DNA of 64,000 bases from assembly GCA_026416815.1 (NCBI GenBank), contig JAOAEJ010000071.1, positions 1 to 64,000 on the forward strand. Direction: 5' to 3'. A program made the position numbers and the translations under genes. Of the stretch, positions 46,656-60,100 are shown in pieces (position 1 is the stretch's first letter; every line of letters starts with the position of its first letter). The notes beneath the pieces were generated by a model, which worked only from the letters and a program-made list of their open reading frames with translations, ran no database searches and had not been told where the DNA came from. The DNA is from Clostridia bacterium. GTDB taxonomy: Bacteria > Bacillota > Clostridia > Acetivibrionales > DSM-2933.

Positions 46656-46685
46656 ATTCTACACCATGTGCTAAATTTTTAACAG
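46656..46685 (-). promoter_or_regulatory. Shared promoter block, copy in front of the 3023-aa gene
   Basis: CTGTTA and TAGAAT, 18 bases apart on the minus strand, with the extended core CATGGTGTAGAATATATA. It lies between the terminator of the 4904-aa gene and the start codon; a start near 46648 gives a leader of about 55 nt. Confidence 0.5.
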
Positions 46686-46714
46686 CACTATTTTTGTATA
46701 GTACACAAAAAAAT

Positions 46715-46755
46715 AGGCACATGAACCCGGCTTAAGCCGGTATATTCATGTGCCT
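46715..46755 (-). terminator. Nested-palindrome terminator, copy 3, after the 4904-aa gene
   Basis: AGGCACATGAA pairs with TTCATGTGCCT around a perfect inner palindrome CCGGCTTAAGCCGG; TATTTTTTTG follows on the minus strand. About 33 bases after the stop. Confidence 0.8.
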
Positions 46756-46787
46756 TATACCTTATTTCAACTTATGCTTTTTTGACT

Positions 46788-48150
46788 TTAATTTGTAGTC
46801 ACAGTAACTCTGTTGCTGTCACCTGATAGGGTACTCACAACATCGTAGGCCTTAACGGTGAAGGTGTAGGTCCTTCCCGCAGTCAAGCCATTTACTGTGT
46901 ATGTGGTGCCGCTTATTGTGGCTACCTTCACACCATCACGGTATACTACATAGCCGCTTACCCCTGCATTGTCGGTGGAAGCCGTCCATGTGAGGGTGAC
47001 CGATGTAGCTGTTACCGCTGAAGCTGTTAGGTTTGTCGGAGCTGTAGGCGCCTGTGTATCCGCAAGTGTAGTAACACTTACCTCACTGCTTGCTTCCGAC
47101 ACATTTCCTGCCAGGTCGTAGGCTTTTACGGTGAAGACATATGCCCTTCCGGGAGCCAATCTTGTAGCAGTAAATGTCGTCTTGTTTGTAGTGGCTATCC
47201 TTACTCCGTCGCGGTAAATCTGGTAGCCTGTTGTGCCTACGTTGTCTGTGCTTGCTGTCCACGTCAGTATCGCTGATGTCTCAGTTACCGACGAAGCAGT
47301 CAATCCCGCCGGTACTACAGGGGCTTGAGTATCTGCGAGGGTTGTAACTGTTATTACATCACTCTCTGCTGACACGTTACCTATTGCGTCAAAGGCTTTT
47401 ACCATGAAGGTATAGGTTCTTCCCGGTATTAGGCCTCCTATTGTACCCGCTGTCGTACCTTCCAACTTAACCTTCACTCCATCGCGGTAGATTTCATAGC
47501 CTGTTACTCCTACATTGTCTGTGGAAGCTGACCATGTCAACCTTACTGTAGTCTCGGTTACAGCTGGGGATGAAAGATTTGCCGGAGCTGACGGAGCGTG
47601 GTTATCCTGCAGTGTTGCAGCGGTTATTTCACTGCTTGCAGCTGATACATTTCCTGCTCTGTCGTAAGCTGTTACTTTAAACCTGTAGGTAGTGTTGACC
47701 GGCAATCTTGTAATCGTGCATGTTGCTGAAGTAGTTGTGCCTATCTTTACACCATCACGGTATATTTCGTAGCCTTTTACCCCTAAGTTATCTGTTGAAG
47801 CCGTCCATACAAGGGTGATTGACGAATCGGTTGCCTCAGTCATAGTCAGCCCTGCAGGTACTGTCGGTGCAACGGTATCGCCCGGTGTTGTTACTGTTAT
47901 GGTGCTGCTTTCATCCGACAGATTACCTGCTGCGTCGAATGCTTTTACCATAAATGTGTAGGTTGTGCCCGGTATCAAGCTGCCGATTGTACTCGCAGTG
48001 CTACTTTCAGCCTTCACCTTCACGCCGTCGCGGTATATTTCATAACCTGTCACTCCTACATTGTCTGTGGAAGCCTCCCATGTCAACCTTACTGTTGTCT
48101 CGGTTACAGCTGCTGCTGTGAGATTCATCGGTGCTGTAGGAGCCTGAATG
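46788..48150 (-). repeat. Five-FN3 cassette, copy at the end of the 4904-aa gene
   Basis: Partner of 35908-37270. The order of the domain types is the same in both, and both end exactly at the stop codon. Confidence 0.8.
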
Positions 48151-51100
48151 TCTCCTGCTGCCCTTACAGTCACTGTTGTTGTAGCTGTTACCGCTCCACG
48201 GGAGTTTTCAGCGGTTACCACTACAGCGTAAGTTCCTTCAGCTGTGTAAATGTGCTGAACTTCCGAGCCTATAGCAGTCTGCCCGTCACCGAAATTCCAT
48301 GTATAGGTTACGTTTGTACCTGCACTTATTGCTGTTGTAAATGTAGCTGCGTCGCCGAATATGGTTGTTGCCTCATTGGTTATTGTCAGTCCCTGAACAG
48401 GTACATCTACTACCTCAACGTTTATTATTCCGGTGAGATTATCGCCTAACTTAGCTGCTACCTTCGCTGTACCTGTCACCATGCCGGATGTAAGTGTAAC
48501 TTCTACGACACCGCTTTCATTTGTTATTGCAGTTGCTGTACTTAGTGTTCCGAGTGTTGTGCTTAACTCTACTGTCTTGCCTGCTACCGGATTCCCAAGG
48601 GCATCCTTGACAGTTGCTGTAACAGTTACTGCACTTGTTCCATCTGCCTGCACTGTAGTATTGCTGCTTACCATATCTACTACTGAAGGCACACCCGGTA
48701 TACGGAATGTAGTATGAGCATCAAACTCTTCATTAACCGCCTCGCGGTTACCTGCATAGTCTTCTGCTACGGTAAAGAATCTGTAGCTGTGGCCCGATCT
48801 ACCGTTAAATACTGTTGCACTTTCTGTAATACCTGATTTTATAATCTCAAACGGTGCACCGTCCTCAGATACATAGAGGTCTACACTCTTGACCCCTGCT
48901 CCTCCGTCTTGTTCGCTGGTAGTCCAGGTGATTACAACTTCATCACTTTCAGTTATCTCCGCAAGTGCATTTACCGCTGAAGATGGCTCTCCTGAATCAA
49001 CTGTATTGAATATAGGCGGAGTATCAATGGTTTCATTGGTATCAAATACTATGCTTGCCTTAGCGTCTATCACGCTTCCTGTAGCAATACCTGCTGTCGG
49101 CTTAATGCTGTAGGTTACAAATCCTTGGCCCTGGCCCTCAATTACATCAGGAGGCAGGAAGCCTTTGGTTGCATCGGTTGTAGGTGCTCCTGTTTCAGGG
49201 TCTATAGACTGGAAGGTCCAGAATGCCTTACGATTTACAAGGTCTATACCTGCCATTACATCCACATAAATACCCAATTCGCTTACAAGGTCTATCCTTG
49301 TCTGGTAGAATGAGCGGTTTGCAGGTACTTCATAAGTCCTTCCGCCAAAGCCAAAGGCACCAAGTCTGAAGCTCCTGATGTTGAGGTCGCTGTCCAGTAC
49401 CTCTTCTATTGTTACCTTTTGTGCCGGTGCTGTAGCAAGATGTTCGTCATTCTCAAAACGTATTGTGTAGTTCAGTACGTTGTTGTCCGAAACCCATCTG
49501 GCATCTCCATAGCCGTTAGGTCCAATTATATCATTAGGGTCACGGGAAGCTATTACACCTGTTGAACCTGAATCATCAGGCTTATCCTCATCGAGTAATC
49601 CGCCTCCATCCATCAGATCATATATGTTTTTACCCCAGTGCCATAAGAATCCAAGAGATACACCGGTGGATTTGCTTGGGTTTGCAATTGACGAGGAATT
49701 CTTGCCTGCTTCATTTGCAACTATGTCATTTGCTGAATCGCTGATACGATTATTAGCATCACTATACCTGTCAAACTCTTCCTGAGTAATATCACCGTCA
49801 GCCATATCCTCAAGCGCTTCTCTACGGTCTTTTAATCCCTTTCCGAAATCTCCCCAAGGTCCTAATCCTGTAGGATCTATGTAAAGAATCGGACTGTTAT
49901 CAACATAGGAATAAAGGTTCACGTAGGAATCTCTTGCCGGGTCTATAGTTGTAAAGCGGCCTTCAGTCGGATTATAGTACCTTGCTCTCATGTAGTTCAA
50001 GCCGTTTTTCTCCTGCATTACCCCATAACGCCCTACATACTTAAACGGATTGGCTAGTGCCTCACTCGCCTGCAGTGAAACGCCAAAGGCAGTATAGTCG
50101 TAGGAGTTTGCAACTTTTCCGGTTTCATCGGTAACCTGTCTTGTATTACCTGTAGCATCGAAGGCGTAGTATCCATCCATGCCTTTAGGGTCTATCCTTG
50201 ATACCAACCCGATACCGTTAGCGTAGTATGCGCGAGCTATTCCGCTTTGTTCGTATTCTGCTACCACATTTACCATTCCCATTGGGTCATTGAGGTAGTT
50301 GGTAACAACTCCGTTGTATTTTGAAGAAATACGGTTGCCCAATGCGTCATAAGTGTATTCCCATACTTCTTTCGTTGGAGCGACTACACGGATAAGGCGA
50401 TTTTCAACATCATATTCATAGGTAGTCTTACCCTTTGAATCTGTCATTGAAGTAACATTGCCGTCAAGGTCATAGGTATATGTTGCGCCTCCTATACCGG
50501 TGTACTCGTTCAGAGCATTCGCAGTGTAGGATGTAGTGGAATCGTTTTCGCCTACTGTAATCCTGTTGCCGTTTGCATCATACTTGTAAGTTACTGACTG
50601 ACCCGCCGGGTTTGTTTCCCTTATGAGCTGTCCTGCGGAATCATACTCATAGATAGTTGTGCCCGCCAGTGTTGCCATGGATGTACAGTTTCCGTTTTCG
50701 TCATAGGTATAGTCGAAGCGGGACTGTACCGCACCTCCCGGTGCGTAGTTTATAAGGCTTTCAAGCTGTTCATTCTTATCATATCCGTAGGTTGTATACG
50801 TACCGTTGCCCTTAAGTTCCTTAATCAAGTGCCCTGCCGCATCGTATTCATAGCGTGCAAGCAAGTTGCCCTTTCCGTCTCTTAAGCTCTCCAGCTTACC
50901 TTGACGGTTGTAGCTGTAGTTTTGTACGTATCCGTCCCCTGAAGTAATACGTGTACGCTGCCCTGCCGCATTGTATTCAAATGCAAGTGAGCGCTTGTTG
51001 GGGTATTGTATACTCGTCATCAAATCACGAGTATTATACTGCATGGTTGTTGTACCTTGTACCGAATCAACTATAGAAGTAACGTTTCCACGACTGTCGT

Positions 51101-54100
51101 AGTTGAATACAGCTGTCCTTCCGCCAGGGTAAACCTTGCGTGTAATCTGTCCTGCAGCATTGTATTCAAACTGCACACTGCCTCCCCTACGGTTTGTAAC
51201 CTTAGTCACATTGCCTGCGCTGTCGTACTCAAAATTCTCTGCGCTTGAGTCTGCGTAATGTATACCTGTAAGGTTGCCTACCGAATCATATGAGAAATAT
51301 GTCTGAGCTCCCTTACCGTCACGAAGCATATCGACCTTGTTGAACACAGTATCGTAACGCAAGCTAATGCTGTGTCCCTGCGGGTATGTCATGTTTGTCA
51401 CATTACCCATCGCGTCATAGCCGTACAAATATTCTGAGCCGTTTTGTCCTTGCACTGAGACGAGGTTCATGCTGCTATCATGTTTTAGACGGGTTACATT
51501 TCCAAGTGCATCCTGTATAGCACTAGCCTGCCTGTATTCGTCGAATACCACCTTCAAGCTGTCTCCCAGCGCATTTGTAAGCGTCACACCACCGGCTTCG
51601 TCATAAGTATAGGTGATAGGTTCGCTTCCTCCATCACTCCACTGGCGAGAGAGTCGGCCTTTGCCATCATATGCAAAGTAGAGGTGCTTGCCTCCGGGAT
51701 ATGCTATGGATTCAATGGACCTTCCGGCACTGTAGGTATAAGCTGTAGTACCCTTGGGGGTAGTTACGCTTAAAAGCTTTTCACCGGTGGAATCATAGCT
51801 ATATGTACTAACCCTTCCCTGACTGTCTCTTACCTGGTTTATACGTCCCTGTGAGTTATACTCTATAGCCAAACTGCTTCCATTGGAGTGAGTAAGTCCG
51901 GTCAAACGTGAAGAGCTGTATACTGCCGTAATACGGTTGCTGTTTGTATCCTCAATATAGTTGAGTCTTCCGTCACTGTGGAATGTGTAAATAGTTCTAT
52001 CCTTCTCCATTAGGACATACGCACCTAAATTTCTTGTGAGAGTTGCCTTTTCACCAGTCTCACCTACATAAGTGCCGTCGGCCTTCACATAGAAATGGCG
52101 CTCAATTCCCATACTATGAATGGTTACATTTCCACTACTGTCTGTAAATGCACGGGTTTCCCCTATATGAGTCCAGCCTCCTCCGAGACTGCCTGTAACA
52201 TACTTCTTATCCAGCCAGCCTGGGAATACTCTTGTAAACTCCAGAGACAATCCCGGTGCCTTTACCGCTGTGTCAACAGCCTTCTCAAGAATAGGTACGC
52301 TCAGGAAGTTATTTGCATGTGCAAACTCAACTCCTAACAATTCGTCCAGCTCATAGGTATAGCGTCCTGTTACACTCAGGTGGGTCGCATTGTCAGCAAT
52401 TCTTCCGAGGAATTCCGCCTGGGTTGATCCTACTGAGCCTATGAAATTATTCCATACTGCATTCCATACCTCAACCGGTACACCTTCAGGTCTTGCGCCT
52501 TCCTTTATTGAATCCCAGTTCATTGAATTACTGTTTGGCAGCAGTCTGTAAACATTGAAGTTAATAGTTCCACTGTTTATTACAGGCTGGAACATTACAG
52601 TTATTCTTCCCGATGCCCCAGGTGCGATTATACCTGCCGGCCCTTCATTGTTTATACCTGCTACATATACGTAATTATCCTCAAATGCCGCCTGATACGG
52701 AAGCTTAAGCTTAGCGTTATCCGCCTGGATTTTAAATATAGGCATTACAGCATCGGTATCGCCGTTGTTTATATAATCCAGTGTGAGTACTCCCTGCTGA
52801 CCGGGGCGCAGTGCTCCGGGTACATTCAAGCGTAAATCAACATTGCCTGCAGTACCTTTTACCACGTTAAATCCGCCTGCAAGTGTTGCTGTACGATCTC
52901 CGTCCCTTACAACCACATCATAGCTTCCTATTGCTGCTTCCTTCAAGTCAAAGGTAGCATATACTTCACTGGATTTAAACCAGTACATTTTTGAAGCATT
53001 AATACTTGCTGTATCATTTTGCAGTGTTGCAGTCACATTAGGTGAAAGGAAAGCACCATTCAAACGTATGGTCACCTTGCCGCCCTGCCCACCCTTTGTA
53101 GGAGAAATGCTTCTCACACCAAAGGTCTGAAGGCTTGCTTCAATTGTGTATTCCTGTACAGCCCCTGTGTTTACTGCAGAGTATGCAAGTACATAATATG
53201 TACCTCCCTTTGTGGAAGGAACAATAACTTCCTGGTCAGGTGCAAACGCACTTGTAAATCCATAGTCAAACATTACCCTTGTAGGTGCCTGACCGTAGCT
53301 GATGTACAGCTCATTTGCTGCTGTAGCCGAATTGCTGTCCAAACGAACCATTAGAGTTTTCCCAGCAGCTACATTCACCTTATACAGGCGTCCTTTGCCG
53401 CTTTCCAGCGTACCGTTCAATGCCGAACCGAGGTTGAGTGTTTCTACGTCGGTCTGGATTGTTGCAGCTGAAGCGGTAGTATTATTCCTGTCGTTGGTTT
53501 CACGTATCTGATTGTATACATCGGTTCTTACTATTATATAGTAGTTACCCGGTGTTACTCCCGGCATATTGTTTGTCAGACTTGCCAACACACTTCTTTC
53601 AGGTAAAGTGGTCAGTATTTCTTGTTCTTCTGTTTCATTTGCTGCCAGGTTTATGCTATGTCTCAAATTACCGATCAGTACGTCATTTATATCCCATACT
53701 GTATCTGCAGATATATATACCCCATCAACAAGCTCACCTACTGCAGGAGCTCTACCATTGTTCTGTATATACCAGGTTACATCAATGGACTGTCCCGGTA
53801 TTGCATTGGTAGGCATTGAAATTGTATGTGCTATTATATCTGCCGGAGGTGGTAACGTAACACTTACAGTAGAAGCTGCGGTATTGTTATTCTCACCGTT
53901 GTGTTCATATACACCATTGCGGCTGTCTGTCTTCACTATGATGTAGTACACACCGGTTGTTCCCTGCGGAATAGTTATTTTTGCAGTCCCGGTATATGTT
54001 GTTCCTGGAGTTACAGCTTCTCTGCGCTCAATACTTCCTAGCTGGATATCACCATAATCCACTACATTATCGGCAGAAAGATAAATAGTATCAAACCAGC

Positions 54101-57100
54101 TACCTGCTGTTTCACCCTCGCCTTCGTTTTTAACAACCCAGGTAATATCTACCGGCTGGCCCGCAAACGCCTCTGCAGGTGCCCCAATAGATACAGCCTG
54201 AAGATTTGGCGATGGAGACAATGTAATATTTATTGCTGCTGTTGACATTACATTGTTTTCAGTAGTCCTGTCTCCGTTTCTATTCTCGGAGTCTGCACGT
54301 ACAAAAATATAGTACTCGCCTTCCAAACCCTCAGGTATTTTCACCTGTGAGTTGGCAGTATAGCTGCCTCCTACATCAAGTCTTCCTGAATGTACTGCGC
54401 TGCCGATTCTTACGTCATTCCAGTCCAATATATTATCTGCTGACAAGTATATGGTGTCTGTCCAGGAAGTGGCACCTGTAGCTGTAGCCGATGTGTTGTA
54501 TACATCCCAAGTTACGGTTAGATCCTTACCGGAAAAACCTTCTTCACTTGTGAGTACGCTGGCTATACTTAAGTCAGCAAACTCCTGTGGAATAACAGTA
54601 ACCGTTGCGCTTTCCGCCGATTTAGAGTTGTTTCCTTCGGCATTGTGCTCGTATATGTTGTTATTTGCGTCGGTTATTACATGTACGTAATAGCTTCCCG
54701 GGGTAACGTACCAAGGTAAGACAACATTACGTGTCTGTGTATAGGACTGCCCTGCACCAATTTCATTAGCACGTGCAAAGCTGCCTAAGTATATACCCGA
54801 TCCGTTCCATGTGGAGCTTGATGAGATATAGACGTTGTCATACCACATTCCCTGAGCACTTGCATTCTCAGCATTGTTTGCAACTGTCCATCTCACCTGT
54901 ATTGTATCCCCTGCTTTTACATCGGTTGCGGTAGTGGACACTTCTGTTACTGCAAGGTCGGGTGAATTTGCAAGAACTACGTTAATACTGCTGCTTACCG
55001 CTGTATTATTATCATCAGCGTTAAACTCAAACACCCTGCTTGATGAATCGGTATAAACATGGATATAGTAAGTACCGCTTATTCCGTTAGGTAAGGTTAA
55101 ATCCTTACTTATTGTATAGTCCGTACCTGCCTCCATATTACCCCAGCGTCCGAATCTGCCCAGAACTGTGGCTCCTTCTACAGAATCAGCTGAAGCAGAT
55201 AGATATACGGTATCCTCCCAATATCCTTCAAAGGTAGAACCTGCTCCGTTATTTGTTGCAGTCCATGTAACATTTATGTTTTTACCCGAAACTGCCTCGC
55301 CTCTAATCGCCAAATCAGTAACCTCAAGGTCTGCTGAAGGGCTTAGTGTTATAGAAATAGGAGCGCTCAACGTATTATTAACTTCCCCTACACGCTCAAA
55401 CACTTCATTATATATATCTGTAACAACAAATATATGATAATTTCCGTGTATTGCGTTTGGAATTGTCACGTTTGACTCCGCGGTATAGCTTCCATCAACG
55501 AGCAGCTTGCCGGTGTGTCTGATTTCTCCAAGGTAGGTATCGCTGTTTAAGCTTAATACATCATCGTTAGATAGATACACACGATCTACCCACGAAGATA
55601 CATCAGTAGTGCCGTTTCCGTCATTCTCAACATTCCACCTAACCTTAATCTGGCTTCCTGAGAAGGCACTGGACGGATTCGTCACATTTACTACTTTTAG
55701 GTCGGCATTCGGGCTGGCAGTTACGTTCATGGCAGTGCCAACACCTACATTATTTGATTCATTGGCCTCTAACATGTAGTTATAAGCATCGGCTACAACA
55801 AATACATAATATGCACCTGCGATATCCTTAGGCAGGTTGAAGCTTACTTCCTCCCTGTAGCTCTCTCCTTCTGCAAGATAGGATGAGTTGGTTCCATCAA
55901 CCAATCTTATTGCAGTGTCTCTGTTAAATTCAGAGCTTGCGGAAATATATACACTGTCATACCATCTGGCAGCAGTGGTCGCTTTCAATCCGCTGTTCTT
56001 AACTACCCAGCTGATCTGTATGGTCTGACCGGAGAACGCTGTGGCTGGAGCATTTATAGATGTTACCTCAAGGTCAGGCAGGTAATCGGTCTGTACACTT
56101 ACAGCACTACTTGCTACAGATAGATTGCCCGCTGCGTCGTACGCCTTAACGGTATACTCGTAAATAGTTCCCGGCGTCAATCCTGTATCGGTAAATGCTG
56201 TAGTACTTCTCGCTCCTACTTTTTCACCATTGCGGTAGATTTCATAACCGGTTATACCCACATTGTCGGTAGCTTCTCTCCAAATTAATGAAACTGTAGA
56301 ATTAGTTTTTGTAGATAAAGCAAGTCCTGTAGGTGCAGTTGGCAGCTGGTTGTCATACACAACTGAGCTGCTTGCAGCCGATACATTGCCCGCAGCATCC
56401 AGAGCTTTTACTGTATATGCATAAGCACCGGGCACTAAGTCTGTATCTGTATAAGTTGTGTTCTCAACAGTACCAACTTTGACCCCATCCCTATATATTT
56501 CATATAGAGTTGTCGCTACATTGTCGGCAGCAGCTGCCCATGCAATTGTAACAGCGTTTTCTGTCTTGGATGAAATATGCACATAAGTCGGAGCAACAGG
56601 CGGCTCGATATCAGCGGAAGTTTTTACACTCAGCTCACTACTGAAATCGGATATATTAGCTGCTGAATCATATGCCTTTAATGTATAAACATAAGATGTG
56701 TCAGGAGCCAATCCCCTGTCTGTATAGGTTGTGCCGCTTGTAGCAGTTATCTTTGTGCCATCCCTGTATACTTCATATCCTGCAACCGCTGCATTATCTT
56801 CCGAAGCTGTCCACTCAAGTACAACACTTGTTACTGTTGTTTCTTTTGTATTCAACCCGGTCGGAACAGTTGGTGCCTGATTGTCGTATAATATGCTGTT
56901 GCTTTCACCGGACATATTGCCGGCAGCATCATATGCCTTAACAGTATATGTATATTTTCCAGGTTCCACATTGCTGTCTGTATAATGGGTATCGGTTGTT
57001 CTGGTAATCTCAACACCGTCACGGTATACAGCATATCCTGCAACCCTCACATTATCGCTGGAACCATACCATGAAAACGATACCGAAGTACCTGTCCTTG

Positions 57101-60100
57101 AATATATATACATATATGAAGGTACAGTTGGAGCTTCAGTGTCAATAAGTGTTGTCACTTCCACCTCACTGCTTGCAGTCGATGCATTACCGCTTGCGTC
57201 ATATGCCTTTACTACATATTTATATGTAGTGTTTGGAGTCAACCATCTGTCGGTATATGAAGTATTACCTGTATTAGCTATATGCGCACCATCACGGTAT
57301 ATTTCATATCCTGCAACACCGGTGTTGTCTTCCGAAGCAGTCCAGCTAAGTGCAACACTTGTTACTGATTCTGCTTGTGCAGTTACATTAGCAGGAGCTG
57401 TAGGTGGCTGATTGTCATAGGATACTGAATTACTTTCAGTTGAGATGTTTCCGCTTACGTCATATGCCTTTACATAGTAGGTGTATGTTCCAGGCTCAAG
57501 GTTGGCATCGGTATACCAGGTCTGTGTCGTAGTGCCTATATTGTCCCCGTTCCTATAAATAGTATATCCTGCAACCCTATGGTCATCACTTGAACTATAC
57601 CATGAAATTGATACCGTGGTATTGTTTCTTGAGTATATGTGCAGATAGTATGGTGCAGTCGGAGGGGTAATGTCATTAGGTGTAGTAGCACTTACTTCGC
57701 TGCTTGCCCCAGAAATATTGCCGTTTGCATCATATGCTTTTACCGTATATTTATATGTAGTATTTGGTGCAAGTCCATAATGGGTAAAACTTGCTTCCGT
57801 AGTACTGCCCGCATAGCTACCACCATTATAGTATATCTGATATCCTGTAACACCTACGTTATCAGTAGCTGCTTCCCATGTAATGGTTACAGTTGTAACA
57901 GTAGTTGAAGAAACTGCTACCCCTGTGGGTATAGATGGGCTTTCATTGTCGTATGTTATAGGACTGCTCTCGCTGGAGAAGAGTCCAGCAACGTCATAAG
58001 CCTTTACAGTATATGTATGAATTCCCGGTGTCAGTCCGGAATCATAATAGTAAGACGATGTGGACGTACCTATTTTTACACCGTCACGGTATATCTCATA
58101 CCCTGCTACTGCCGCATTATCGGTTGAAGGAGTCCACCCAATACCAACCGCTGTACCGGATTTGCTATAAAGGTACAGATTATTTGGAGCAGTCGGTGCT
58201 TCGGTATCAGGATCAATAGTAACACTTAATGCACTGCTGTCCTGAGAGAGGTTTCCTGTCCAGTCCCTGGATTTTACGGTGTACGTATAAGTCGTGCCAG
58301 GGATGAGTCCTGTATCGGTAAAGGTTGTTTCGCTTACATATCCTACTTGGGTTCCATTCCGGTATATCACATATGCGGATATTCCCCCATCATCGGTAGA
58401 CGCTGTCCATGTAAGTGTAGCTGTTGTCAAAGTTTTTGAAGATAGTGCAAGGTCTCCCGGTGCAGTAGGAGGTTGACTGTCAATCAATCCTACCCTCATG
58501 CCGTAAGGGCCTGTACCGCTGCTCCAGTGGCGTACCTTTACATAGTATGTCTGGCCTGCTGATAAATTCAGGCTTACGTAGAAGTTGTAGCCCGGGCCGC
58601 TGTCGTCATCAGACCCAATCTGTCTGCCTGTGCTGTCATACACATGTACATACACGTCGGTATATCCTGTACTTTCAACTACATATGTACCTCCTACAAC
58701 AGTAGTGAATTTGAAGAAATCCCAGTCATATACATAGTTGACTGTTCCTGAAGTTGTACTTCCAAGCTGTACTTCAGTAGCTGAACTCATAGTGTTGCCA
58801 TAGTCATCTACAGATGTCACAGTGTTACTTGGCTCGGATATGTTACCTGCTGCGTCAAACGCTTTTACAGTGTAACTTAAGGAAGCCCCATCGCCTGCAG
58901 TAGCATCTGTATATGTAACATCTGTCGTGGTGCCTATTTTAACACCATCACGGTATATCTCATACCCTGCTACCCCCACATTATCGGAAGAAGCATTCCA
59001 TCTAAGGGTAACGGATGTAGAGCTTCTTGACTGGATATACAAAACAGACGGTGCAGTAGGTGCCTCAGTGTCAGCCAGAGTTGTCACAGCTAACGCCGTG
59101 CTTGGCTCTGAATAATTGCTTCCGCTATCCCTTGCTACAACAGTATATATATAGGAAGTATTAGATACCAACCCGATGTCGGTATAGCTTAATTGGGTCG
59201 TTTCTCCGATCCTTGTACCATCCCTATATACTTCGTAAGCTACAACTGCTGCATTATCAGTGGAAGCTTCCCATGTAAGGAGTACACTGTTTGTTGTCAC
59301 TTGCTCCGCCGATACATTTAAGGGTGCTGTAGGAGCCATAATATCGTTAACCACCGAATTACTGGCCTCCGATACGTTACCTGCCTGGTCATATGCCTTT
59401 ACGGTGTAAGTATAGGTAGTATCTGCCTGAACTTCGTAATCGGTATAGGTTGTTTCTGCTGTCTCTCCTATCTTTATACCATCACGGTATATCTCGTACC
59501 CTGCTACTGCCACGTTGTCTTCCGAACCTATCCATGACAGGGTAACGGAAACCGGTGTAGAATTGGCAGTAAGGTCGTAAGGTGTTGTAGGAGCTATAGT
59601 ATCTGTATCTGTAGTCACATCCACCGCGCTGCTTTGGCCCGAGTAATTACCCGAACGGTCAACTGCTTCTACTGTATAGGTATATGTAGTATTTGGAGCA
59701 AGATTTGTATCGGTAAATTCAGTACCATAAACAACATCCACTCCTTCTACTCCCTGTATCAACTCCCCATTCCTATAAACCCTATAGCCTGCTACCTGGT
59801 CGTTGTCAGTAGCTGCTGTCCAACTTAAAGTCACACTTGTATAATCCTTATATACCACTGTCAATCCTTCAGGAACAGTAGGTGCCTCGGTATCGGGAGA
59901 AATTACTTTTACTGCATATGCACCTACTCCTGAGCTATAATGGCTGACTCGTATATAATAAGTCTGATTTGCTTCAAGAGTCATGTTTATATAGAAGTTA
60001 CCGCCTTCACCTTCGTCATCATTCGAGGCTATTTCATTTCCGGTGCTGTCATACAGGCGTCCGTATGAATCTATCTCGCCTGTGCTGCGTATCACATATG

